Counted from the first letter of the stretch, positions 1-7,966 are shown. The stretch is DNA of 36,131 nt from Chloroflexaceae bacterium (GCA_012031225.1 JAAUTZ010000028.1:3130-39260); one strand, 5' to 3'. Program-made: numbers and translations. The notes: generated by a model not told the origin, from the sequence alone.

Positions 1-350
1 AGACGTGGTTTACTGTCCTGCGCGGTGCTGCCACCCCTGACATGCTCGAACCCGCCGACTTTGCAGATCGCACACTCATCCGCTCGCACTGGGACACCGT
101 AGAACAGCAGATGCGTGAGTATCTTGCAGCGTTGCGCGACGAGATGTTGTTCGACAAACCATTCACTGAGGGCGAAGACAAAGATCTATTCTTCGAGGAT
201 GAAGACAAAGATCTATTCCTCTGGCAGGTCTTACTGCAAGTCATAAATCATGGGACGGATCATCGTGCCCAACTGCTCAGGCTCCTTCATGATTTGGGTA
301 TCGAAACCGGACCTCAGGACTTCATCTTCTATGTGTATGACAATGGGTAG
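1..350 (+). CDS. DinB-family protein, C-terminal part (5' truncated by window edge)
   Basis: The reading frame is open to the left edge of the window, so the N-terminus is missing; the visible frame starts at base 3. The C-terminal part is recognisable as a DinB/YfiT-like four-helix bundle: an NHGTDHRAQLLRLLHDLG stretch carries the conserved His-x3-His pair that usually completes the metal site of this fold. Members are often damage-inducible or thiol-transferase-like, but the substrate here is unknown. An acidic segment just before the last helix is duplicated in frame (see the repeat at 174-218). A second, different DinB-family gene lies at 27288-27785. Family assignment is fairly safe; function is not known. 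Confidence 0.75.
   Translation, partial: TWFTVLRGAATPDMLEPADFADRTLIRSHWDTVEQQMREYLAALRDEMLFDKPFTEGEDKDLFFEDEDKDLFLWQVLLQVINHGTDHRAQLLRLLHDLGIETGPQDFIFYVYDNG
174..218 (+). repeat. 27-bp-period in-frame tandem duplication inside the DinB gene
   Basis: Eighteen identical bases occur at 174-191 and again at 201-218, a 27-base offset that equals nine codons. The protein therefore reads EDKDLFFED followed by EDKDLFLWQ. The duplication keeps the frame and lengthens an acidic loop. Confidence 0.85.
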
Positions 351-479
351 CTCAGGAACAGTGCCAAGCCCAGACAGGATCAGTTCAGCTTGAGCCTGTA
401 ATACAAGCAAGCGTACTCGTTTACATCGTCGCCACGTCAGCGGTAACTATATGCGCTGCGTATGCTCAGAGGAAGCTGC

Positions 480-721
480 TCAATCTGCGGCTGGAACGGA
501 GTGCGTCGCCAGCCATGCCGTCAGGTCGGCAAGAGTGGCGAAATCGAAGATCGCATCCGCCAGATCGAGCAGGCGTTCGCCGCCGAGTTGTTGCACCTGC
601 GCTACGACGGGTGCGGGCAGGGGGCCTAGGCGGAGCGAGAGTTGGCGCAGCACAACCGATGCGCGGCCTTCTTCGCGGCCCTCTTCGCGAGAGAGGGTGA
701 TAATCAATGGCTCTGGCAGTC
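480..721 (-). pseudogene. Duplicated C-terminal fragment of an Rpn-family gene
   Basis: This minus-strand frame encodes a near copy of the C-terminal end of the adjacent intact gene at 768-1688: LPEPLIITLSREEGR, then a short EEGR repeat, then the LGPLPAPVVAQVQQLGGERL domain resembling DUF4351. The nuclease domain is missing and homology stops near 721, so this is a leftover from a tandem duplication or the tail of a deleted paralogue. It carries only two of the EEGR units against six in the intact gene. An ATG at 755 would give a 91-residue product, but nothing shows it is expressed. Confidence 0.7.
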
Positions 722-1040
722 CGGCATCATTATTGCTAGCTGGTCTGCTCTGCATGGTGCTGCGCCCTCAATCGGTAGGTACGGCCGCGTGCGCGTCGAG
801 CCATGCCGTCAGGTCGGCAAGAGTGGCGAAATCGAAGATCGCATCCGCCAGATCGAGCAGGCGTTCGCCGCCGAGCTGTTGCACCTGCGCTACGACGGGT
901 GCGGGCAGGGGGCCTAGGCGGCGCGAGAGTAGGCGCAGCAAGACGGATTCACGGCCCTCTTCACGGCCCTCTTCGCGTCCCTCTTCGCGTCCTTCTTCGC
1001 GTCCCTTTTCGCGGCCTTCTTCGCGAGAGAGGGTGATAAT
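511..1040. repeat. Direct repeat of the Rpn gene 3' end
   Basis: Bases 511 to about 704 recur at 799 to about 1040. The first hundred-odd bases are almost identical at an offset of 288. By the end of the block the offset has grown to 336, and the 48-base difference is exactly four extra copies of the 12-base unit described at 953-1024. The high identity implies a recent duplication or ongoing gene conversion. Confidence 0.85.
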
Positions 1041-1688
1041 TAGCGGTTCCGGTAAGCCGTAATCGTGGTGATAGATTTGTTGTGCCATTGCAAGAATCTC
1101 CTGATTGGTACAAAGTGAGAGTAACTCCGAGAAGAAGTTAAGCCGTAGCTCACCTTCCGTATGATTGTAGATACGCTGCATTGCCAAGCGCAGATCACGC
1201 TCAGGATTGACAATCTTGGTCTGCCCGATCAGCACTGCTAGCGCAGGCGGATCAAGTGCCAGCAGTTCCTCAGAAGTCATTTTCCAGAGATGGATCACCC
1301 CATACTGCCACGCCAGCAACACGTGCCCATTGTGATCAGTACGGGTGTGGCTGCCCATATCATTTGCCCCTGCCCCACCCACATACAGCACAAAGCTCCG
1401 CACAATCGTAGTGGGGTGCTGCACCAGAATCCGTACATTGTATTCTAGCACCCGTAGCGGCATCGGGCGGTGGCTACCTACGCCTTGCAACTCGATATGC
1501 ACAATCGTCTCGTGTTGGCTAGCTGTCGTGGCAAAAAAGATCAGATCAGCATCAATCGCCTCCGGTGAACCGTAGATTTCATCTTTGCGCGTGGTGACGC
1601 TAATCACCGGCTCATTCAATAGCCATGTTGCAAACGCTGTTGGCGCAAGCATAAACACACGTTTGAGCGGGTGGTCTGTAGCGGGCAT
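768..1688 (-). CDS. Rpn-family recombination-promoting nuclease/putative transposase (PD-(D/E)XK type)
   Basis: The 306-residue protein has the layout of Rpn/YhgA-like proteins: an N-terminal PD-(D/E)XK nuclease-like domain (around residues 20-120, with DADLIFFATT and HIELQG supplying the acidic and E-x-Q positions) and a C-terminal domain like DUF4351 (about 255-300). Between them is a low-complexity linker of EEGR tetrapeptides (about residues 222-246), encoded by a 12-base tandem repeat. Characterised Rpn proteins are DNA endonucleases that raise recombination, often encoded in variable tandem paralogues; activity here is inferred. The ATG at 1688 follows AAGGA at nine bases, with a TATAAT box just upstream. 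The tail is duplicated downstream (480-721). Confidence 0.8.
   Translation of the reverse strand: MPATDHPLKRVFMLAPTAFATWLLNEPVISVTTRKDEIYGSPEAIDADLIFFATTASQHETIVHIELQGVGSHRPMPLRVLEYNVRILVQHPTTIVRSFVLYVGGAGANDMGSHTRTDHNGHVLLAWQYGVIHLWKMTSEELLALDPPALAVLIGQTKIVNPERDLRLAMQRIYNHTEGELRLNFFSELLSLCTNQEILAMAQQIYHHDYGLPEPLIITLSREEGREKGREEGREEGREEGREEGRESVLLRLLSRRLGPLPAPVVAQVQQLGGERLLDLADAIFDFATLADLTAWLDAHAAVPTD
953..1024 (-). repeat. Six 12-bp tandem units encoding (EEGR)n
   Basis: Six consecutive 12-base units run from 953 to 1024, with variants of ggccctcttcgc on the plus strand. On the minus strand each unit encodes Glu-Glu/Lys-Gly-Arg. The paralogous fragment has two units (665-688). Because the unit is a multiple of three, copy number can change without a frameshift. 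Confidence 0.9.
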
Positions 1689-1702
1689 TGTAGCAATTCC
1701 TT

Positions 1703-1708
1703 ATTATA
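1703..1708 (-). promoter_or_regulatory. -10 box upstream of the Rpn-family gene
   Basis: A perfect TATAAT lies on the minus strand 14 bases before the ATG at 1688. The predicted transcript start would fall within or next to the AAGGA ribosome site, giving a very short leader. I see no convincing -35 box. Confidence 0.4.
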
Positions 1709-1840
1709 ATCCTGAACGCGACAACACAAGTATGCTATTCCTATTGTAGCATATACAGGCAAGCCCTGCTCGGTTGGGAACAACTGCCCCGCTCGATGTG
1801 TGTCAGGCAGTCGCCAGTGCCTAAGCCAGTATGGTATACT

Positions 1841-2623
1841 ATGCGTGTGGAAACACAAACACTGCATCAACTGCATCGCTGGCATATTCTCCAGCTTGGC
1901 TGCATACCCTATGCGACTGCGTGGGCATGGCAACGCGAACTCGTGCGCCTGCGCTCGCTCGGTGTGATTGAGGATACGTTGCTCTTGCTGGAGCATCCGC
2001 CGACGATCACGCTGGGGCGGGCGGCAGATCGGAGCAACATTCTGGCCAGTCCAGACGAGTTGGCGCAGCTTGGCATTACAGTTGTCGAGACGGATCGCGG
2101 TGGCGATGTGACCTATCACGCCCCCGCCCAACTCGTCGGCTACCCGATCCTCAAGCTCTCGCGCTACGGCGGTAATCTGCTCGGCTACCTGCGCCAGATC
2201 GAAGAAGCCCTGATCCGCACCCTCGCCTCCTATGGCATCGCGGCTGGGCGGATCGAGGGCTTGACGGGCGTATGGCTCAGTGCGCGTCGCCCACGCCTGC
2301 ATGATCCCGCCCTGCCGGACACGCCGGATGCTGACCTCGATCAGAAGATCGCGGCGATAGGGGTGCGCCTCAGTGCCAGTGGCGTAACCTCGCACGGCTT
2401 TGCGCTGAATGTTGCCCCCGACCTCTCCGGCTTTCGCCAGATCATCCCCTGTGGCATCCGTGAACGCGGCGTAACTTCGATGCAGGCGGTCTTGGGCACT
2501 GCCCCGCCGCTCGCAGAAGTTGCCCCGCAGGTAGTTGCCCATCTGGTTGAGCTGTTTCAGATCGAACCGAACATTGATCCATGCATAGATATAGAAGAAC
2601 TGGTAAGGAGTAACCATGGCTGA
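1841..2623 (+). CDS. lipB: Octanoyl-[acyl-carrier-protein]:protein N-octanoyltransferase
   Basis: LipB moves octanoate from acyl carrier protein onto lipoyl domains of 2-oxoacid dehydrogenases and the glycine cleavage H protein. The protein shows the family core DRGGDVTYHAPAQLVGYP (residues 85-102), then KIAAIGVR with the catalytic-type Lys near 169, SHGFALNV, and IIPCGI with the catalytic-type Cys near 204. A segment of about 23 residues between GVW and KIAAIG is longer than usual. An ATG at 1841 is preferred: the alignment with the family begins soon after it and a TATGGT box ends five bases before it, suggesting a leaderless transcript. Upstream alternatives add residues with no similarity. 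The gene overlaps lipA by eight bases. Confidence 0.93.
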   Translation: MRVETQTLHQLHRWHILQLGCIPYATAWAWQRELVRLRSLGVIEDTLLLLEHPPTITLGRAADRSNILASPDELAQLGITVVETDRGGDVTYHAPAQLVGYPILKLSRYGGNLLGYLRQIEEALIRTLASYGIAAGRIEGLTGVWLSARRPRLHDPALPDTPDADLDQKIAAIGVRLSASGVTSHGFALNVAPDLSGFRQIIPCGIRERGVTSMQAVLGTAPPLAEVAPQVVAHLVELFQIEPNIDPCIDIEELVRSNHG

Positions 2624-3533
2624 GTTCATTCCTCTCACGGCATTCGAGGCTCCCGTACATACACCCACCCCGACGCGCCCTACCCCAAAACGCCCAGAGT
2701 GGCTCAAAGCGCGTGCCCCCACAGGTGCGAACTATCAGGATGTGCGGGCCTTGATGCGCGACCTCGACCTGCATACCGTGTGCGAAGAAGCCCGTTGCCC
2801 GAACATCGGCGATTGTTGGAACCACCGTACCGCTACGTTCCTGTTGCTTGGCGAGGTGTGTACTCGCGGTTGCCGCTACTGCGCGATTGGCAAAGGCAAG
2901 CCCGAAGCCATAGATGAACACGAACCGGAGCGCGTAGCACGGGCGGTGCAACATCTCAAGCTGCGCCACGCTGTACTGACTTCGGTCAACCGCGATGACC
3001 AACCCGACGGCGGGGCGCAGATCTTCGCGCAGACGATTACGCTGATCCGTGATTATGTGCCGGAGTGCAAAGTTGAGGTACTCATCCCCGATTTCGATGG
3101 CAACTGGGATGCCTTGCAGATCGTGCTGGAGACGCGCCCCGATGTGCTGAACCACAACATCGAAACCGTGCCGCGCCTGTTCCGCCGCTTCCGCCCGCGG
3201 GCCGGCTTCGAGCAAAGCCTTGAACTGCTCGCCCGTGCCCGTGCTTTCGACTCCGCAATGGTCACGAAAAGCGGCATTATGGTTGGGGCCGGCGAAACCA
3301 ATGCCGAAGTGCTGGAAGTGATGGATGCCCTGCGCCGCAGCGATGTGAATGTGATGACGATTGGGCAGTACCTCGCCCCAACAGATAGCCATTGGCCCAT
3401 TGACCGCTATGCAAGCCCTGCCGAATTTGCCATGTTCCGCGAGGAGGGGCTGAAGCGCGGCTTCCGTCACGTTGAGAGTGGACCTCTCGTCCGCAGCAGC
3501 TACCACGCCCACGAACACGTCGCAAATCTGTAA
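2616..3533 (+). CDS. lipA: Lipoyl synthase (radical SAM)
   Basis: LipA inserts two sulfur atoms into the protein-bound octanoyl chain made by LipB. Both iron-sulfur sites are visible: the auxiliary cluster cysteines C56, C61 and C67 in CEEARCPNIGDC, and the radical-SAM motif C82-x3-C86-x2-C89 in CTRGCRYC. The C-terminal RSSYHAHE supplies the conserved serine that ligates the auxiliary cluster. At 305 residues the length is normal. AAGGAG five bases before the ATG fixes the start, inside the end of lipB, so the two genes are translationally coupled and provide the complete endogenous lipoate route. A strong stem-loop follows at 3576-3605. Confidence 0.97.
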   Translation: MAEFIPLTAFEAPVHTPTPTRPTPKRPEWLKARAPTGANYQDVRALMRDLDLHTVCEEARCPNIGDCWNHRTATFLLLGEVCTRGCRYCAIGKGKPEAIDEHEPERVARAVQHLKLRHAVLTSVNRDDQPDGGAQIFAQTITLIRDYVPECKVEVLIPDFDGNWDALQIVLETRPDVLNHNIETVPRLFRRFRPRAGFEQSLELLARARAFDSAMVTKSGIMVGAGETNAEVLEVMDALRRSDVNVMTIGQYLAPTDSHWPIDRYASPAEFAMFREEGLKRGFRHVESGPLVRSSYHAHEHVANL

Positions 3534-3575
3534 CCTAGCTTGGTGGGCAAAGGGTGAGACTTGGTGGGCAAGCCG

Positions 3576-3605
3576 CAGGCTCTCTCTCGTGCAGGAGAGA
3601 GCCTG
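3576..3605 (+). terminator. Stem-loop after lipA
   Basis: An 11-base perfect inverted repeat (CAGGCTCTCTC at 3576-3586, GAGAGAGCCTG at 3595-3605) encloses an eight-base loop, 43 bases after the lipA stop. Only a short TT follows, so this is a terminator or a 3'-end stabilising hairpin without a clear uridine tract. Confidence 0.6.
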
Positions 3606-3677
3606 TTGTATGGTGTGCCGCCAATCTGAAGCTATGCTTCTCACCGAGCATTTAGCCGCAATCTCAATCATCAATGT

Positions 3678-3683
3678 TATAAT
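3678..3683 (+). promoter_or_regulatory. -10 box upstream of the sulfatase-like gene
   Basis: A perfect TATAAT lies after the lipA stem-loop and about 75 bases before the next gene start. No good -35 box is seen at 17 bases, so confidence is limited. Confidence 0.4.
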
Positions 3684-3755
3684 GTCCAAATGACTGAACC
3701 ATACCCCACTGGCGGGGTTGCCCAATGATGTTGTGGAGCAATGAAAGGACGGAGT

Positions 3756-5291
3756 GTGAAACGGCAGCCTGATATTGTCTTTCTTGTGTTGGATACGCAG
3801 CGTTTGGATCGGCTCTCGTGCTATGGCTATCCGCTCGAAACCTCACCCCACCTCGATGCTTTTGCCGCCGATGCAACCCGCTTTACCAACGGCTTCTCGG
3901 CTGCCCAGTGGACGATCCCCTCCCACAGCTCGATGTTTACCGGGCTCTATCCGACGGCCCATACGACGGTGCAATCCTCCTCGCGCCTGCCGGATAGCAT
4001 CCCCACCCTCGCCGAGCGGCTGCGGGCAGGCGGCTACCACACCGCCGCCTTCTGCAACAACCCGCTTGTGGGGGTGGTAAATAATGGCTTGCGGCGCGGC
4101 TTCGATAGCTTCCTCAACTATGCCGGCTTACTCACCTCGCGCCCCAATCAGGCTGGTATAAAGCCGGGCGTAATCGGGCGGTATCGCCAATTCTTCAAGC
4201 GCAACCTTGCCAATCTCGTGCAGCAGTTGCAGGACTCGTTTGCCCATTCCGATCTGCTACTGCGCTTTGCCTTTACGCCGCTCATGGTTCCGCTCTGGCA
4301 GACCGCATTGAGCTTCAAGGGCAATACCAGCAAGTCGCTTAATGATGCCGCCAAGCTGCTGATTGAGCGGCGGCGCGTGGCCGCCGATCAGCCGATCTTC
4401 ACCTTCATCAATCTCATGGGCGTGCATCTGCCGTATCACCCCTCGCGTGCCGCAATGCAACGCTTCGCGCCGGAGGTGCTCCACGACAAAAGCCGCCTGC
4501 GCTACCTGCACCGCTTCAATGGCGATATTTATGGTTGGCTTGCACCGCTTGCTGGCGAAATTGATGCTGAACATAAAGCCCTGATTGACAGCATGTACAA
4601 TGCCGAGATTGCCACCCAAGATGAGCATCTAGGGCGGTTCTTCACTAGCCTGCGCGAAAGCGGTGCCCTCGATCAGACGCTCGTGGTGGTGGTTGCCGAT
4701 CATGGCGATCACCTCGGTGAGAAGAAGCTGTTGGGGCATCTCTTTTCGCTCTACAACGAACTGATCAACGTGCCCCTGATCATCCGTGATCCGGCAGGTG
4801 AGCTACCGCATGCTACCACCGTTGCCCATCCGGTCTCGACCCGACGGCTGTTCCAGACGGTGCTGAGTAGTGCCGGCATCGCCACGCCCGACGAGCACCG
4901 CTATAGCCTTGCCGCCACGGCCAGCAACCCCGCCAGCGATCCCGATCAGGGGGTAGTGCTATCCGAAGGTATTCCGCCTACGAACGTTGTGAGTATGATC
5001 CAACGCCGCCAGCCGCACATTGCCCGTGAGCGGCACTGCGAGCTACCCCGCCGAGCGGTGGTGCAGGATGGCTACAAGCTGATCCAGACCGGAACCCTCT
5101 TGACCGAACTCTACCACCTCAAGGATGACCCGCGTGAGCAGCACAACCTCGCCGTAGCCCAACCGCGCCGCGTGCAGCAGATGCAGCAGCACTTCCGTAT
5201 GCTCCAGCCGGGTGAGGTGGCTGCACAGATTGTCCCTGAGCATGATCCCGTACTTGCCCGCCGCCTCCGTGATCTAGGCTATATCGAATAG
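3756..5291 (+). CDS. Sulfatase-like hydrolase (alkaline phosphatase superfamily) with Thr at the nucleophile position
   Basis: The N-terminus DIVFLVLDTQRLDRLSCYGY and the later VVVVADHGDHLGE and YHLKDDPREQHNL are hallmarks of the sulfatase branch of the alkaline phosphatase superfamily, including metal-binding Asp and His residues. True sulfatases have C/S-x-P-S/A-R, where Cys or Ser is converted to formylglycine. Here the site reads TIPSH (Thr near residue 53, His replacing Arg). This argues against a formylglycine sulfatase and for a phosphodiester or phosphoryl-transfer enzyme with a Thr nucleophile, or an uncharacterised specificity. No signal peptide is evident. GTG at 3756 is chosen because AAGGA lies six bases before it; ATG at 3741 is the alternative. 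lgt begins eight bases later. Confidence 0.8.
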   Translation: MKRQPDIVFLVLDTQRLDRLSCYGYPLETSPHLDAFAADATRFTNGFSAAQWTIPSHSSMFTGLYPTAHTTVQSSSRLPDSIPTLAERLRAGGYHTAAFCNNPLVGVVNNGLRRGFDSFLNYAGLLTSRPNQAGIKPGVIGRYRQFFKRNLANLVQQLQDSFAHSDLLLRFAFTPLMVPLWQTALSFKGNTSKSLNDAAKLLIERRRVAADQPIFTFINLMGVHLPYHPSRAAMQRFAPEVLHDKSRLRYLHRFNGDIYGWLAPLAGEIDAEHKALIDSMYNAEIATQDEHLGRFFTSLRESGALDQTLVVVVADHGDHLGEKKLLGHLFSLYNELINVPLIIRDPAGELPHATTVAHPVSTRRLFQTVLSSAGIATPDEHRYSLAATASNPASDPDQGVVLSEGIPPTNVVSMIQRRQPHIARERHCELPRRAVVQDGYKLIQTGTLLTELYHLKDDPREQHNLAVAQPRRVQQMQQHFRMLQPGEVAAQIVPEHDPVLARRLRDLGYIE

Positions 5292-5299
5292 GAAGCCGT

Positions 5300-6163
5300 A
5301 TGTATCCACCTGTTGATCCGATCATCGTTCAGCTTGGCCCAATCACGCTCCGCTGGTATGGGCTACTCATGATGTCGGCCATGCTGATTGGCGCGTGGGT
5401 GGCAGCCCGCTACGTCGAGACGCAAGGCGAAGATGGCGACAATATTTGGGACATGCTGATGTGGGTGCTGATCCCAGCCCTGATTGGCGCACGCCTCTAC
5501 TACGTCTTCATCCAATCCCCGCGTGGACCCAATGGGCTAGATCGCTACTTGCAAAATCCCATCGAGATTATCCAGATTTGGCAAGGGGGCATTCATATCT
5601 TTGGGGGCTTCATTTTCGGCGGCATTGCGCTCTATCTCTACACCAAGCTCAAGCAGCTCCCGTTGCTGATCTACCTTGATGGGATTAGCTTGGGCTTGCC
5701 CCTCGCCCAAGCTATCGGGCGGCAAGCCAACTTCATCAATCAAGAGCTGTACGGTCCGCCGACAACGCTGCCGTGGGGCTTGCGGATTGACTTGCAGCAC
5801 CGCATCCCGCCCTACAACGATATTTTCGTCTACCCCGAAAGTACCCGCTTCCACCCCCTGTTTCTCTACGAATCGATCTGGAACTTCATCGGCTTCCTGC
5901 TGATCCTGTGGATCGTGCGACGGTTTGCCGAGCGGCTCAAGGCGGGCGATATTTTCCTGATGTACCTGATCTGGTATCCGGCGGGGCGGTTTATGCTAGA
6001 GTTTCTGCGGACAGACTCGTGGTTCTTTCCGGGCACCCCGTTCAATGTGGTGCATATCCTCTCCGCCCTCTCGGTGGTGATCGCGGCAACGCTGCTGTAT
6101 CTGCGCCACCGCCCGAACGGGCAACCTGTGCGCGGCTCATCCGCATCGGGGGCGGGATCGTAA
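5300..6163 (+). CDS. lgt: Phosphatidylglycerol:prolipoprotein diacylglyceryl transferase
   Basis: Lgt attaches diacylglycerol to the lipobox cysteine of prolipoproteins in the cytoplasmic membrane. The 287-residue protein has about seven hydrophobic segments and the family signature GRQANFINQELYG (residues 140-152, including the essential Arg at 141). A WQGGIHIFGG segment near 94-103 corresponds to the H-G-G region, and PAGRFMLEFLRTD supplies the second conserved Arg region. AGGA precedes the ATG, eight bases after the sulfatase-like gene, so the two are probably cotranscribed. Lipoproteins that would need it appear in this window (19307-20425 and 30739-31260). Confidence 0.96.
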   Translation: MYPPVDPIIVQLGPITLRWYGLLMMSAMLIGAWVAARYVETQGEDGDNIWDMLMWVLIPALIGARLYYVFIQSPRGPNGLDRYLQNPIEIIQIWQGGIHIFGGFIFGGIALYLYTKLKQLPLLIYLDGISLGLPLAQAIGRQANFINQELYGPPTTLPWGLRIDLQHRIPPYNDIFVYPESTRFHPLFLYESIWNFIGFLLILWIVRRFAERLKAGDIFLMYLIWYPAGRFMLEFLRTDSWFFPGTPFNVVHILSALSVVIAATLLYLRHRPNGQPVRGSSASGAGS

Positions 6164-6225
6164 AGCCGGCCCCCGATTGTTGGATTGCTGCGGCACGCGG
6201 CATCCCAGCCTACCCGATCCCTACC

Positions 6226-7386
6226 TTACCCACCCACCTGCTCTTGCGGCACATACGGCAGATAGACGCGGAAGGTTGTCCCAGTGCCGGGATAGCTCTG
6301 CAATAGGAGCCGCCCGCCGTGTTGCAGAATCGCCTTCTGCGCCACAGCCAAGCCCAATCCGGTCTGCCCACTGCGGCTGAACGGCTCGAAGATGCGCTGG
6401 GCAACATCAGGCGCAATGCCCGGCCCATTGTCCTCTACATCCAGCACACACCACAGCTGCGTCGGATCAAGCGGCGGGTCAAGTATCGGTATGTCGTGCA
6501 GCGTCGTCAGGCGCAGGACTATCGTGCTGCCACGCTGGGTATGGCGAATACCATTGCTAATCAGATTGGCAATCGCCTGTTGCAACACCTCACCGTCACC
6601 AATCACGATCACATCTGGGGCAAAGGTCTGCTCCAGTGCGCCATCGTGATCAAACAGGATCGTCACGCCGCGTTCGCGGGCATGGCTATGAAAGGCTTGG
6701 GCAACCTGCTCCACCAACAGCTCCAGCTCAATCGGGTAGCGGTGAGCGGGCGTAGCTGCTTCCAGCCGTTGCAGATCGAGGACTTGCCGCGTCAGGGCAA
6801 GAGCCGCATCCACTTCCTGCTTGAGCAGCATGAGTGTGTGCTGTTGCTCATCGCAGAGCGGCTCGGCATCCGGCTCCAAGAGAAACTCAATGCTGCTTGA
6901 CATGCCCGACATCCGTGAACGCAGATCGTGCGTTACAAGGGCGAGCAGATCAGCGGTGCGCTGCGAACGCAAGGTGAGTTCTTGGTTTTGCTCGGCAACC
7001 CGTTCGTGCAGCAGGCTCAGCTCATAATACTGCTGCTGAATGTGCTGTTGGAGGCGCATCTGGTTGCTCTGATCGGCGAGGATCACCAGCAACCCAGATG
7101 CGAAGCTCAGCGCATACAGCGAGAGGTAGCGCGTCTCGCCGTTTGGTTGGAACAGATTGAGCTTCTCAAGCGCAAATTGGGTCAGCCTGCCAGTAACAAC
7201 CTCAAGCAGGCGGGGCGCACTCATTGCCAGTGCTAGCACCGCATCCGTAATCGGCACACCGAGTAACTCATTCGGTGCTACACCGAGGAGTTCGGCAGCG
7301 TGGGCACTGATCGCGGTAATCTTCAGTTCGGGATCACACACGAGGTAGGCAACCTGTGCCTCATCGAGTGTGGGCATCATCAGCAT
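6226..7386 (-). CDS. Soluble PAS-domain sensor histidine kinase
   Basis: The 386-residue protein has a PAS-like domain at about residues 10-105, a coiled-coil linker (about 108-145), a HisKA domain with the phospho-acceptor H153 in LVTHDLRSRM, and an HATPase domain with N-box NLISNGIRH (about 274-282), G1 DNGPGIAP and G2 GLGLAVAQK. No transmembrane segment is seen, so it acts in the cytoplasm. The start is one of three ATGs at 7386, 7380 and 7377, following GAGGAG; the first is given. It lies 64 bases downstream of the small-GTPase gene on the same strand. No response regulator is adjacent, so its partner is unknown. Confidence 0.9.
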   Translation of the reverse strand: MLMMPTLDEAQVAYLVCDPELKITAISAHAAELLGVAPNELLGVPITDAVLALAMSAPRLLEVVTGRLTQFALEKLNLFQPNGETRYLSLYALSFASGLLVILADQSNQMRLQQHIQQQYYELSLLHERVAEQNQELTLRSQRTADLLALVTHDLRSRMSGMSSSIEFLLEPDAEPLCDEQQHTLMLLKQEVDAALALTRQVLDLQRLEAATPAHRYPIELELLVEQVAQAFHSHARERGVTILFDHDGALEQTFAPDVIVIGDGEVLQQAIANLISNGIRHTQRGSTIVLRLTTLHDIPILDPPLDPTQLWCVLDVEDNGPGIAPDVAQRIFEPFSRSGQTGLGLAVAQKAILQHGGRLLLQSYPGTGTTFRVYLPYVPQEQVGG

Positions 7387-7450
7387 AACTCCGGCTCCTC
7401 TGGTTCCCCCCCAAAGGTATGTAGGTGATGGATAGGTGCAAGGCAACCGC

Positions 7451-7966
7451 TTATGGCTGCTGGACCGCTTGCTCGATCAGCCGTTCGCCCAGCGTGGTAA
7501 ACATATCCTCGACCCCCACCCCTGTGCTCGCACTCGTCAACGTGAGTAGCTGATCAAGCTGGGCGGCAACCCGCCGCACCAGAATCAGGTGTGCATGTTC
7601 AAGCGGCAACAGATCGAGCTTGTTCCCCGCTAGCACAATCTGCATTGCCGGATTGACGCGCAGCAACAGCTCAACATAGTTCTTCATGTTCATGATCGTT
7701 GTGAGGCGTGTCAAGTCGCACACGACCACCGCGCCGGTTGCTGCATCAAGATAGCTTTCGCGCACCGTTGCACCATCTTTGCCGCCCTCAATATCCCACA
7801 GGATCAAAGCCGCAGCGGCACCCCGGGTCGGCACAATTTTGCGCTGCATCCGCACCCCAACCGTCGTCAGGTAATCTTCCGAGAATTTGTTATAAATGAA
7901 ACGGCTGAACAGACTCGTTTTACCGACGGCGAAATCGCCGACGAGACATACTTTACGTTGGATCAT
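7451..7966 (-). CDS. Rab/Ras-like small GTPase
   Basis: A 171-residue single-domain GTPase. Motifs in order: G1 GDFAVGKT (10-17), G2 TTVGV (34-38), G3 DIEGG (58-62), G4 NKLD (115-118), G5 SAS (145-147). The layout is closest to the Rab-like prokaryotic members of the Ras superfamily. The catalytic Gln of the usual DTAGQ is replaced by Gly (residue 62), so unaided hydrolysis is probably slow and a partner may be needed. There is no C-terminal prenylation box. The start ATG overlaps the stop of the longin-like gene by four bases, showing translational coupling. Family assignment is firm; the cellular process is unknown. Confidence 0.93.
   Translation of the reverse strand: MIQRKVCLVGDFAVGKTSLFSRFIYNKFSEDYLTTVGVRMQRKIVPTRGAAAALILWDIEGGKDGATVRESYLDAATGAVVVCDLTRLTTIMNMKNYVELLLRVNPAMQIVLAGNKLDLLPLEHAHLILVRRVAAQLDQLLTLTSASTGVGVEDMFTTLGERLIEQAVQQP

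Noticed and set aside
953-1024. Possible CRISPR-like array
   Set aside because: Units are 12 bases, contiguous, without spacers, and encode a protein linker.
451-1062. Plus-strand open frame rich in Arg-Pro-Ser-Ser repeats
   Set aside because: It is the complement of the duplicated Rpn 3' ends and their 12-base repeats; composition is an artefact of the repeat.
1616-2722. Long minus-strand open frame (368 codons) opposite lipB
   Set aside because: It is antisense to lipB, overlaps the Rpn gene start and shows no family motif.
2442-3725. Long minus-strand open frame (427 codons) opposite lipA
   Set aside because: It lies antisense to the clear lipA gene, has no recognisable domain and results from G+C-rich codon use.
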